Source: Halicephalobus mephisto (taxonomy: Eukaryota; Nematoda; Chromadorea; Rhabditida; Panagrolaimidae). From it: a stretch of 64,000 nucleotides of DNA. Location: the NCBI GenBank assembly GCA_009193035.1, contig SWDT01000174.1, positions 48,256 through 112,255 of the forward strand, read 5' to 3'. The notes under the pieces are model-generated. The model was not told the origin of the DNA. It ran no database searches and saw nothing but the letters and a program-made list of their open reading frames with translations. Positions 24,448 through 34,429 of the stretch are shown piece by piece. How positions within the stretch are numbered: position 1 is the first letter of the stretch; each line of letters opens with the position of its first letter. A program made the translations under genes and the position numbers.

Positions 24448-25346
24448 TGGAGAAAACCGACTTCTTGAAGCTCTATCCAGTGTTGAAGAGACTTTTCTCC
24501 TGTTACACTAAATACATAAGATATTCAATCGAGAACGAAAAAGACATGTATGAAGGGAAATATCTCCCAGGAAATGTTGATGAATTGAACTCTTGCTTTA
24601 ATCAGCTGAACAGATGGTTTCTAGTAGAGATCAATGGAGAATGGAGAGAATTCATGGATTCATTTTTTGGAATCACTTCTGGATTTGGCCACGTTGTTGA
24701 AATACTCCTGAAAACAGTGAAATATGAAAATTGTATTGTAGCCAGTGACAATGGAGCAGTTGAGCCCTATGTCTGTGAGGAAGGGAACGGGAAAGTTCTG
24801 TTTGGATTCGTCGACATGGAAGGGGCTAAGATGGATGAAACGTTCCAGAATTCGAGTATTTTGGAACTAGAATGTCCAGAAGGATGTACTAAAGATCTGA
24901 GAAAATGGATCTGCACCCAATGTGGTGACTTTGTCAGTATTAAAATCAACATTGTTGAATGGCGATTTCTGATTTGCTTATGTGGATCAAAGAAATACAA
25001 TCACGAGTTGCTTAGTTGTCATCATTCACATCATCGAAAACGAAGAAAGGAGGGAAAACAACACGAACAAAGAATTATCCATCCATCAATCCTTGACATA
25101 GAATCAAATGAAAATCAAATGGATAATGATAACGATGTGCTGTCTAAAATCCGCGAACAACTCCAGAAAATAATAATCAGAAACAGGAAACACATGGATC
25201 AGAGAATTTTCAACGTCCTGCTTGGTCTTCAGTCAAAGAACTGGAAGAAAACAGAAGTCGAAACCATTCTGAGATCACTTCCACATAAATATTTAGATCA
25301 CCAGACCATGAAGTTCATTCGACAGTATTTAAATATAGATAATTAA
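24447..25346 (+). CDS. Unknown protein with Cys/His cluster, 299 aa
   Basis: A single open frame of 299 residues. The N-terminal two thirds are helical (TDFLKLYPVLKRLFSCYTKY...). A cysteine-rich zone at about 147-195 (ECPEGC, WICTQCG, CLCG, CHHSHH) could bind zinc. A C-terminal helical segment ends ...KFIRQYLNIDN. The WxCxxCG...CxCG...CxHxxxxH pattern reminds me of Cys domains found in some large nematode GTPase-like families, but I cannot name it. Two further C-terminal fragments of this family lie at 42195-42545 and 50194-50376, so it is a multi-copy family. A MITE begins 26 bp past the stop. Confidence 0.6.
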   Translation: MEKTDFLKLYPVLKRLFSCYTKYIRYSIENEKDMYEGKYLPGNVDELNSCFNQLNRWFLVEINGEWREFMDSFFGITSGFGHVVEILLKTVKYENCIVASDNGAVEPYVCEEGNGKVLFGFVDMEGAKMDETFQNSSILELECPEGCTKDLRKWICTQCGDFVSIKINIVEWRFLICLCGSKKYNHELLSCHHSHHRKRRKEGKQHEQRIIHPSILDIESNENQMDNDNDVLSKIREQLQKIIIRNRKHMDQRIFNVLLGLQSKNWKKTEVETILRSLPHKYLDHQTMKFIRQYLNIDN

Positions 25347-25372
25347 CCATATAATTCAAGGATTTTATTTTT

Positions 25373-25537
25373 ACATACAAAAAAGCCAAACTTTTGGTCT
25401 TTAACAATTGTGAAATGTGACGAAAATGTAACACAATCGTCACATTTTTATGAATATTTCACCTTTGTGACGAAAATTGCAATCCAATGACGATTTCCAT
25501 TCGTTACTTTACCAAAAATTACTTTTTTTTGTGTGTA
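25373..25537. mobile_element. MITE, TA-flanked, copy 1
   Basis: About 165 bp with imperfect terminal inverted repeats: left ACATACAAAAAAG...CTTTTGGTC, right (reverse complement) ACACACAAAAAAAAG...TTTTTGGTA. The interior reads GTGAAATGTGACGAAAATGT and its mirror. It has TA at both ends. The homologous sequence at 42195-42300 lacks it. A second copy is at 60632-60798. Probably a Tc1/mariner-type non-autonomous element. Confidence 0.75.
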
Positions 25538-25828
25538 GATTACATTTTGAATGAAAACTTCTTGTCTAGAAAATCTTAAAAATTTCATATAAAACTTTAA
25601 TTTCGTTAAATATTATAATTCAATCTTAATGGAATTTTATAAAATTTTAAGATTACTAATTTTAAATGCAAAATTCTAAAAATTTATTTCAGAAAACTTC
25701 GTAAAAACTTATTTCCACTTTTTATAACCGTGTGATTGTAAGATTGATCAATCATGATTGATTGGATGGACATCTAGATGATCAGAAATAGGATTCGCAA
25801 TCAGGTTTCGTTTTGGAAAAAATCAAAA

Positions 25829-26195
25829 ATGAACCACTGTCCAGATATTTGGATTGCTGGATTATTGTGTTGTGTAGTAGTAATTACTAGTAATCTAGTA
25901 AACAGCTACACTGTAACTCAGTACGACAGACAATGGATCGACAGCCTGAGGCATTCCGCCATCTACTACCACAACTTGGACTGGGAACGGAGACAGAAAT
26001 ACCAGCAACTCGTGGAGTACGCCCAACACCAAGCGGTAAGTACCTACAGTACACATAATAAAGTTCATATATGAAATCCAGGCAACGCCGAGGAGACAGC
26101 TGAGCTCCATCTTCGGAGGCAACTACACAGTCAACCAAAACGCCAGCAACATCGCTAAAAGCTTGATATACAACCGAAATCTGGATATTACGTAA
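25829..26195 (+). CDS. Small secreted protein, unknown
   Basis: Exons 25829-26035 and 26082-26195 (GTAAGT donor, AAATCCAG acceptor) give 106 residues. A signal peptide, IWIAGLLCCVVVITSNLVNS, ends near residue 27. The mature part has RQWIDSLRHSAIYYHNLDW..., the basic pair RR, one NYTVNQ and one QNAS glycosylation-like site, and no cysteine. An in-frame ATG at 25778 would add 17 residues, but the internal ATG gives the better signal peptide. It could be a neuropeptide-like or secreted regulatory protein; no family is recognised. Its stop is 95 bp from that of the convergent gene. Confidence 0.7.
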
Positions 26196-26290
26196 TTTTC
26201 TTGAATAATTGTGAAACGGATAACAATGAAATAAACGATTCCTACCCTAACGGAACTCGTACAACCCCGCTGAGATCGGGACTCGTTCGT

Positions 26291-26538
26291 CTACTTCCGG
26301 AGCGCGTTCGGTCCACGGGGATTCAGGACTTCTTGGGCGATGGACACCATGTGGGCTTCGTCCAGCCTCTTAGGTTTGTAATGCTCCAGATTTATCAGGA
26401 CAAAAGTTGGATAAGAAAAGAACGAAACTCCATAGAAAGCTCTCAACAGCCACATGCGCTGAAATTACGATTTCATATATCAATTCATATCGATATTGAT
26501 GAACTTACTGTTGGTTTCTCTAAATAATACCACTTCAT
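26291..26538 (-). CDS. Small single-pass membrane protein, 65 aa
   Basis: Exons 26538-26509 and 26458-26291 (GTAAGT donor, ATTTCAG acceptor, phase 0) give 65 residues starting MKWYYLEKPT. A central hydrophobic helix, RAFYGVSFFSYPTFVLINLE, is followed by a charged tail ending NPRGPNALRK. Size, one helix and a basic tail resemble small mitochondrial inner-membrane or ER subunits, but no named family is recognised. Codon use is clearly coding (G/C-ending codons), in contrast to the surrounding AT-rich DNA. Confidence 0.7.
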
Positions 26539-27584
26539 CTTGAATAAACTACGCAGACATAAAATTCAGGAAGATTAAAGACGAAACAAAACAGAAAAGA
26601 AAACTGAAACTACCGCGGTTTCGACAACGATCACTCTCGAAACGAAAATGCGGATTTCTTGGTTGTCGGATTTTTTTAATTTTTAGGAATTTATTTTGAT
26701 TTTTTAAATAATAATGAATATAAGTTCTCCATTTTCAAAGAAAAAGAAGAAATAAATTTTATGTTAATTTTTTTGGAAATATTCTTAGTAGTGGTTCTCG
26801 AAAAGAAAGTTTAAATTTTTTAATTGTTAGATTTTTATTTTAGAAAAATACTGTAATTTTTGATGAATATAAATTATCTATTTTTGAAAAACTGAAATAA
26901 TTAATAAATTTTATATATTAAATTTTTTGAAGAAATGTTTCATAAAAAATCTCAATTTTTAATTTAAAAGTCACTCTCGAAGCGAAAATTTAAATTTTTA
27001 AAAATTAATAAGTAATTTGAATTTTCGCCAAAAAAATAAATTTTATCAATTTTTCGAAACTTCGATGTCAGATAATTAAAATTTCGTGAGTTTTTATAAT
27101 TTTCCAAAATTTATTAAAAAATTAAAATTTTCGAAATTTCGTAGATTTCTGAAATTTTTTGAATTCAATCATGATGAACCACTTGTGATCCAAATTCTAA
27201 TTTTTTAAATTTTCTTCAACTTCAATTCGAAAATCGAAAAATAATTTTATATTTTTAAGTGGAGTTTTGAAATTTATTTCTGGCGAAATTTTACTTTTCT
27301 GTAAAATTACAAAATAAAATTTTAGATATCTTTAAAATTTGAGATTAGTTTCCAAAATCCGGAATTCTGAAAATCAACTGTTGATTCTAATTTCGGATTT
27401 AGAATTTATGAACTTGATTACTGTACTTAAGTACTTTTTAGTTGGGTCTAACTTCAGAATTCAAAAATAAATAAAAAACAAATATCTGGATCACAAGTTA
27501 CATATGACCGAATTCGTGCTTCAAAATCAATGAGAATTAAAAAGAAGAAAAGTGGGGGATAAATGCCACTAGGGGACAACTGTC
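26539..27584. other. AT-rich spacer
   Basis: 26600-27560 is low-complexity with no supportable exon. The promoter of the 65-aa gene should be at its left edge (ACCGCGGTTTCGACAACGAT near 26612). Confidence 0.5.
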
Positions 27585-27705
27585 GTGCAGTCTTGAATGT
27601 CGAGGAGTGTGGGACACTGTAGGGCGTGAGTGAGACTCTCGGTTGTCTTTTGTAGGAGATATATAATGGTTGTTATCTCTGTCTCATATTCTCAGTAAAG
27701 ATTAC
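27585..27705 (+). repeat. Left arm of a long-range inverted repeat
   Basis: Contains TTGTCTTTTGTAGGAGATAT and GTTGTTATCTCTGTCTCATA. Its reverse complement appears at 33055-33170 and, weaker, at 33362-33495. The arms enclose about 5.4 kb of repeat-rich DNA. Confidence 0.7.
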
Positions 27706-27945
27706 TGTGAGGTCGTTGTTAGGGGCTCCGGATCCGCGTATAGACGAGAAATATATAAAACAACTTTACAGAGCCAGAGGCACGAGATAAATCACAACTC
27801 TTACAAAAATAACTACGCAATCTCCAAATTGCCACCAATCCGCAATCGTACATTTTTCGTTGGTCCTCAGGGTATTTCCCTTCGGGACCAACGCTGTGTG
27901 GCTTCCACTCAAATAGATCGTGCACAATCTAACAATTACTGTTAT
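27692..27945 (-). mobile_element. Hairpin repeat, second copy
   Basis: Homologous to 21737-21995 with the same GTTGGTCC/GGACCAAC hairpin. Immediately downstream, 28035-28115 is a more diverged third copy whose hairpin arms are partly lost (GTTGGTTGATACTCGG...TCGGGACTAATGC). Confidence 0.65.
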
Positions 27946-28524
27946 ACTACTGGCTTCTGTCTTAACGAATACGAAATACAAAAATCACAACTTGGTAAAT
28001 ATTGCGTGATTCAAAACTTCCCGTCAATGTACTAACCGTAGGTCGTTGGTTGATACTCGGAGTATTTCGTTTCGGGACTAATGCTAAATTCAAATGGATT
28101 GGTGTCTGATCCAACAGTTATAGAATTTTCTACAATTCGTTTCGAGACAATTTCGGAACAATTTTCATCTTCAATTTTTACGGTATTTCGATTTTTAATA
28201 ATAAAAAATTTTCACAAAAGTTATCCATGAAAAAAAAAAATAAATTTTATACTCTATTTTGATGTTTTTAAAATAATTATTAAGTTCAAAATTTTACAGT
28301 AATGATTGAATTTAAAAGTTTGCTAGATCTGGATTTAAGTAAAGCAAATACGAATTAAGTTGGGTTAGATCATGTTCATCATTTTTCTTCTCGTTTCTCT
28401 CCGCTGTCACGGTCGTGCTTCTTGACCTACATTATTCCTTAGGATCCCAAGTTCACAATTCGACTCCTTTACCGCTTGCGACACATCTGGATTCCCGATT
28501 GATCTTTTTCTCATATACAAATCA

Positions 28525-29720
28525 GGGTATCACATTCCATAAGTTATTGTAAATTAATTTTCTTCATATCTGGATTCTTAATCTATATTTTTAAAATTTA
28601 AAATATTTATTAAAATACAATATTTTGTAATTTAAAAATTAACTTTATTAAATATTTGAATTTTATATAGATTTTTACTCTTATACAGATTGCAGTATTG
28701 AATTCCATAAGTTATTGTAAATTAATTTCTCTTCATATCTGGATTTAGTTTTTTAAAAATATTTATTAAAATACAATATTTTGTAATTTAAAAATTAACT
28801 TTATTAAATATTTGAATTTTATATAGATTTTTACTCTTATACAGATTGCAGTATTGAATTCCATAAGTTATTGTAAATTAATTTCCTTTCTTATCTGGAT
28901 TTAGTTTTTTAAAAATATTTATTAAAATAGAATATTTCATAATTTAAAAAAATTAACTTTATTAAATATTTGAATTTCTAATTAATTATTTTTGTATACA
29001 GATTGCAGTATTGCATTCCATAAGTTATTGTAAATTAATTTCCTTTCTTATCTGGATTTATTTTTTAAAAATATTTATTAAAATAGAATATTTCGTAATT
29101 TAAAAATTAACTTTAAACATCTAGATTCCTAATTTTCTATAATCCAGTACTGCTCAAGATTGCAGATCCCGTAAGTTGTTCAAAATTAATTTTTTTACAA
29201 ATTTTATTTTTTATACATTTATTAAATTGTTAAATTTCATATTTTTAAAATTGATTTTATTTTGCTTTTAAATTTTTTCAAAAATAATTTTTATTTTATA
29301 TCCGGATTCTTGATTTATTTTTTATATTGATTAAGATTTCAGATTTTGGGATTTTTTAAAACTAACTTTGTTACGCATCCGGATTCCCGATTTACTTTTT
29401 TAAAATAATGAATAAGATATCAGATTTCGTAATTAAAAAAGTTAACTTTTTACACATTTAGATTTCTAATTTATTTTTTTGAATGTATTTATTAAAATAC
29501 AAAATTCAATAATTTTTTAAAAATCAACTTTATTAATTATGTTCATAATTTTTAAAATATATTTATTAAAGTAAAAAATTTCGTAATTTTTTAAAAATTA
29601 ACTTTATTAATTATATATTTTCAATTTTTAAAATATATTTATTAAAATAGAAAATTTAATAATTTTCGAAAATTGATTTTGTTATACTTTTATATTCATA
29701 ATTTATCTTTTTTTAATTTA
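28525..29720. repeat. Tandem/degenerate repeats
   Basis: Units of about 140-170 bp with GAATTCCATAAGTTATTGTA, then ATATCTGGATTTAG, then AAAATATTTATTAAAATACA. Four good copies lie at about 28530-29140, followed by decayed ones up to 29720. Confidence 0.75.
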
Positions 29721-30106
29721 TTTATCGAAGAGTGAAATTCCTTAATTTTTTAACTTCTGTGACGTCAAAGAGATTAAATTCCACAATCTTTTTAAACAAC
29801 TCCCATTTTTCATTTTCGGTTGTTTTTAATATCTTGGAGTGATTAGTCTGAGGCGCTGACCTGAGGCTATCACCGGAACGGATCTAGATATCCTCTCTTG
29901 GAATGCAAGAACCTCGATTTCTTCAATATAATTTATTTCGGAAAAAATTTTCAGAAAACTTCAAGTGGCGAATTTTGAACATTTTCTTTGTTCTTTTAAG
30001 AGTTTTTCAAAAATATTTAAAACGACCTTCTTAATTTTCAATTTTCTATTTTTTAAATTTTAAATTTTCTATTTTTTAAATTTTCTATTTTCTATTTTTA
30101 AAATTT

Positions 30107-30427
30107 TTAATTTTCTATTTTTGAATTAAATCTCCCGAAATATTTTGATTTATCCCGCTCGGTTTGGTCATTAACGCATGTTGGCCATCCGTCGGCATTT
30201 GTGACATCTCTGGAAGAACGAACACAAAAGGATAAAGGTTCCTCCGAAATTTCCCATCGAGATCGGCCATTGTGCTGATCCGACTGGACATTGACGCTCC
30301 TTTTCCACATTGGCTCGTCTACCATCCGGCCTTGTTTCCCATCAGGTAGTACGGAACGGAGGAAAAACCGATGGCAAAACCATTTCTTCAATCTCCCCGT
30401 TTTCAATTTGAACATGTGTATATTCAT
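30107..30427 (-). other. Possible coding island (weak)
   Basis: A G+C-richer stretch with a 106-residue minus-strand frame (reads ...SVLPDGKQGRMVDEPMWKR...). No domain, signal peptide or splice partners are seen. The plus strand is also partly open. It may be a decayed gene or repeat. Confidence 0.2.
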
Positions 30428-30439
30428 TCGATCGACCTT

Positions 30440-30900
30440 CGTTTTGTCCCTTTAAATATTATTTGAAAAACATTTTTTAAACATTATCTAGATACCGTAA
30501 TATCTTTAGTTAATTGAATTCTTTTTTTCAAAAAAAATTAAAACATTTTTTAATATTATCTAGATACTGTAATATCTTTAGTTATATTATAATTTTTTTC
30601 CAGAAAAAGTCGAAAAACATTTTTAAATATTATCTAGATACCGTAATATCTTTAGTTAATTGAATTCTTTTTTTCAGAAAAAATAAAAACATTTTTAATA
30701 TTGTCTAAATACTGTAATATCTTTAGTTATATTATAATTTTTTTCGAGAAAAATCTTTAAATATTATTTAATAAAATTTTTAAACATTATCTAGATACTG
30801 TGATTTTTTTGATTATAATTTTTTTAAACTTTGAAGAAAATGTTTTTTTTAATATCTTCTGAAAACTGTAATTTTTTGCTGATTTTTATATTTTTTTAAC
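30440..30900. repeat. ~60-bp degenerate repeat
   Basis: AACATTATCTAGATACCGTA followed by ATATCTTTAGTTAATTGAAT recurs at about 30480, 30550, 30630, 30710 and 30790. Confidence 0.75.
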
Positions 30901-31176
30901 TTTAGCTAAATACTGTAGTTTTGTAGTGTATCATTACCTATTTTGTGATCTTGACCAAGTGGCCTGATTTTTTGTAAATTTCTGAGGATTTTATTTCGAC
31001 AATACCGATTCGTTTGCTTAGCCAAATTTGAGGGAAATTCAAAGCAAATGTCCTCGTGAATCGAGGTTAATCGGTGTCGATCGGACAGCATTGACATATT
31101 GTTTCTTGAATCCGGGTACTTATTCCGATATATGGATGATTTTCACTACATGGAAAGAGTCGTTTTCAATAGGTAT

Positions 31177-31550
31177 TATATTGGTGTATTAGATAGTAAT
31201 GGGGTAAGCAATTTAGGTCTTGAAGCGAAATATCTTAGGTGCTGGACAGTGGACATACTGTACATGATGGATCGAGTGTTGCCTAATTAATATATATTTG
31301 TTATATTGGTGTATTAGATAGTAATGGGGTAAGCAATTTAGGTCTTGAAGCGAAATATCTTAGGTGCTGGACAGTGGACATACTGTACATGATGGATCGA
31401 GTGTTGCCTAATTAATATATGTTTGTTATATTGGTGTATTAGATGGTTATGAAGTAAGCAAGTCAGGTCTAGAAGGGAAATATCTTAGGTGCTGGATAGT
31501 GGACATACTGTATATGACAAACTAAAAGTTGACTAATTAAATGATATATG
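31177..31550 (+). repeat. Three tandem 125-bp units
   Basis: Units start at 31177, 31302 and 31427 with TATATTGGTGTATTAGATAG. The first two are almost identical through TGGATCGAGTGTTGCCTAAT; the third has about ten differences. The small ORF across unit 1 has no coding features. Confidence 0.9.
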
Positions 31551-33054
31551 GTTATTGTGCTTGATCTTATTATTGTCTGGATAAATGAAAAACTCTCATA
31601 TCCCTCATTCCTCATGCAACTACACCAGTTCATAGAACTCTAATAATAGGGTACCTTGGGGTTACGATTTATTGGATATTTATTAGTAATTTTATACCCA
31701 AATTGATCTTAAAAAATTGATAAAAGTTTGTGCACCCTATATTTCCTAGATATTTTTAGATCAGTTCAGGTGGAATATATTATTCAAAAAATTATTTACA
31801 AAGTTATATAAAATTAGAAATAATCGTCTCATAGATTACCATAGTTTCTGAGAACTTCTAGAAATTCTCGTCGAGACCATTTGGAAACAATATTCATTTT
31901 TTATTTTTTAAAGTAGTATAATTGTAATTAAATCCTTATATAACTACATTGAAACTAAATTTCTCAATTTTCGAGTCTCGATTGGAAAATTTTAAAATTT
32001 CCCGTCAGGACTATTTCGTAACGAATATTTTTAAAATACTTTTTGTGACATATAATTCACTACAAAATGATGTAACATTTGATAATCATTTTACAGAATA
32101 CTGTACTGTCTGACAATTCCCATCAGAAGAAATTCGTAACAATTCATATTTCCGTTTTTTATAATGGCGTGATTATCGAAAAGCTTGTTTGTTCCTCGGG
32201 TGTCCTTGGAAAATTCCCATTCCGAAGCGAAATGTAACGAGGTGTCTTCTTCCTGAGCGATTACACCCTTCAGAAGAGGAGCACTGCTTATTATTTCAGT
32301 CCATCATGTGTCGATCCACAAAATGGAAGTAGAGTTGTTTCTTTTTAGAAAAAGACCCAAAATGACGCCAGATCTCTTCTTCGACCGTCTTCTCATTTTC
32401 GGATTTCGAGAAATTCAAATAATTTAAATTTTATAAATTTTGAATCTTCTAACATATGGTAGAAGAATCTGGAATTTTTAAGAATTTTGTAGATGATTCT
32501 GGGGTCTTCTAAAATAGACGATTCTGAATTTTTTGAAAATTTTATGGAAGATTTTAGAAATTTTATAAGTTTTGAATCTTTTGGCATATGGTAGAAGGTT
32601 CTGGAATTTTCGAGGACTTTACAAAAGATTTTGAAATTTTCAAAGATTTTCAAGAAGATTCTGAAGTCTTCTGAAATTCAGTCCAAAGTTTTGAATTTTT
32701 GAAAATTTTACAAAAGATTGTAAATTTTTTAAAAATCTTTTAGAAATTTTAAAATTTTCAAAAATCTAGTTTAAAGTTCAAAAATCTTTTTAGAGATCTG
32801 GAATTTTCCAGAAACAAATTAAACTTTCGAATTCATCTGAATTTAGAAATTTGAAAATTTTCAAAAAGTTAAAATATTAGAAAATCATTTTGAATTTTTA
32901 AAAATTTTTGTTATTTTTAAACAAAATTTTAAAATTCTGGAATTTTCTAAAAATTTTTAACATTACTTATTTTAATTTTTAAAATATATAATTTTCGAAT
33001 AATAGTTTATCAAATGAGTAGTTTATTCTTGTCAAAAAAAATAAAAGTATAATA
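31551..33054. other. Spacer, no gene seen
   Basis: Low-complexity AT DNA. 32190-32400 is slightly richer in G+C but gives no convincing exon on either strand. Confidence 0.5.
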
Positions 33055-33530
33055 GTAATCTTTACTAAGAAAATGAGACAGATAACAACTATTGTATATC
33101 TCCTACAAGAGACAATCGAGAATTTCATCCTTAATGCACAGTATTCTACTGTCCCTGATATTCAGGCTATATTTTCGGGTCCTCTTTCTTGCCAGTTTTG
33201 TTTTCTGTCTTAATATGCACAAAACCGTACATAATACACAATATATCGATGCATTATATATGTACAAAAATGGTCCATGATATATCATTTATCATATATC
33301 ATTTATCATATATCATTTATCATATATGATGTGTCTATATATCACATTCACATTGCTAAGATAGAAAATAGAACTATAATACTAATTTTCACTAGAACAA
33401 TAAGATATAATTTGTATATTTTTTTCATGTAGTACAGTCGAGAATCTCATTTATAATTTACAGTACTCCACACTCCCTGATATTCAGGCTATATCTTCGG
33501 GTTCTTTCTTGCCAGTTTTGTTTTCTGTCC
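33055..33530 (-). repeat. Right arms of the long-range inverted repeat, duplicated
   Basis: 33055-33225 and 33362-33530 are two copies of the same sequence (both carry CCCTGATATTCAGGCTATAT and TTCTTGCCAGTTTTGTTTTC). Both are reverse-complementary to 27585-27705. Between them is an ATATATCATTTATC microsatellite at 33279-33332. Confidence 0.7.
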
Positions 33531-34429
33531 GAATAATTCTACCACGATATTCAACCTGAAAACCGATCTTTTGCTTTCCCGAATGCAGTTAGAGCTTGAT
33601 TGCTGTTTGTTTGTCTTCATTCCCCTGTTCACGCCTTTCTGAAGCTTGCCGCTTCCCGATCGGGTCAACAGGGGTCAATTGAGGACAGCTCTTCTTGCCA
33701 GTCTCATCTGACCGCATATCTGAGTTTTTCTTTACTGATTTTCAAAAAAATAATAATCAAGAAAAATTTAGTTTTTCCGTTGCAATAATCAAAAAAATTT
33801 AAAAAACTAATTTTTTATATTTTTAATTTTCTCTAATAAAATAAAAAATTGTAATTTTTATAATCAAAAAAAATTTAAAAAACTATAATTTTTCATTTTT
33901 AATTTTCTCTAAAAAAATAAAAAATTATAATTTTTTGATTTTTATAATTTAAAAAAACTTTAATTTTTCATTTTTGATTTTTTAATTGGTAATCAAGGAA
34001 ATTATAATTTTTTGTCTTTTATAATTACAGTTTTCAATTTCATCCGTAAATCCTATTTTATTAAAGGAATGACATTTGTTATTTTTCACTTTTTTTAAAA
34101 AACGTTGAAATGAGGAAATTCGTCCATCGGTTCAACGCGGGGCGTTCGTAGATCAAATCGCTCCAGATGGCTTGACGAAATTCTGATTTTTTCTTTTCTC
34201 CCTTAAATCTCTTATGGTTTTCGTTGGCAGAGGAAAATCATCGTCAGCTTCCAGTTAACGGTCCCTACCGCAAAACCCGTGGCGCCTTGAGGCGAAACGT
34301 GATCATTTTTGGTTTTTCCGCGCCCCCTCCAGAAGCTATTTTTCTTCGAACCAGTTTTGTTTCGATTAAGATAGTCGCGAGATTCCTGAAGACGAGTCCA
34401 TTATTCCAAATTTTTTAGATTTAATTTAC
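33531..34429. other. Upstream region of the dex-1-like gene
   Basis: Contains AT-rich repeats and a G+C-richer part at 34120-34400 with no usable frame. It ends with AATTTTTTAG (34419), a probable trans-splice acceptor 10 nt before the next ATG. Confidence 0.45.

Noticed and set aside
28525..29150. CRISPR-like regular repeats
   Set aside because: Units are full tandem repeats without unique spacers, in eukaryotic DNA.
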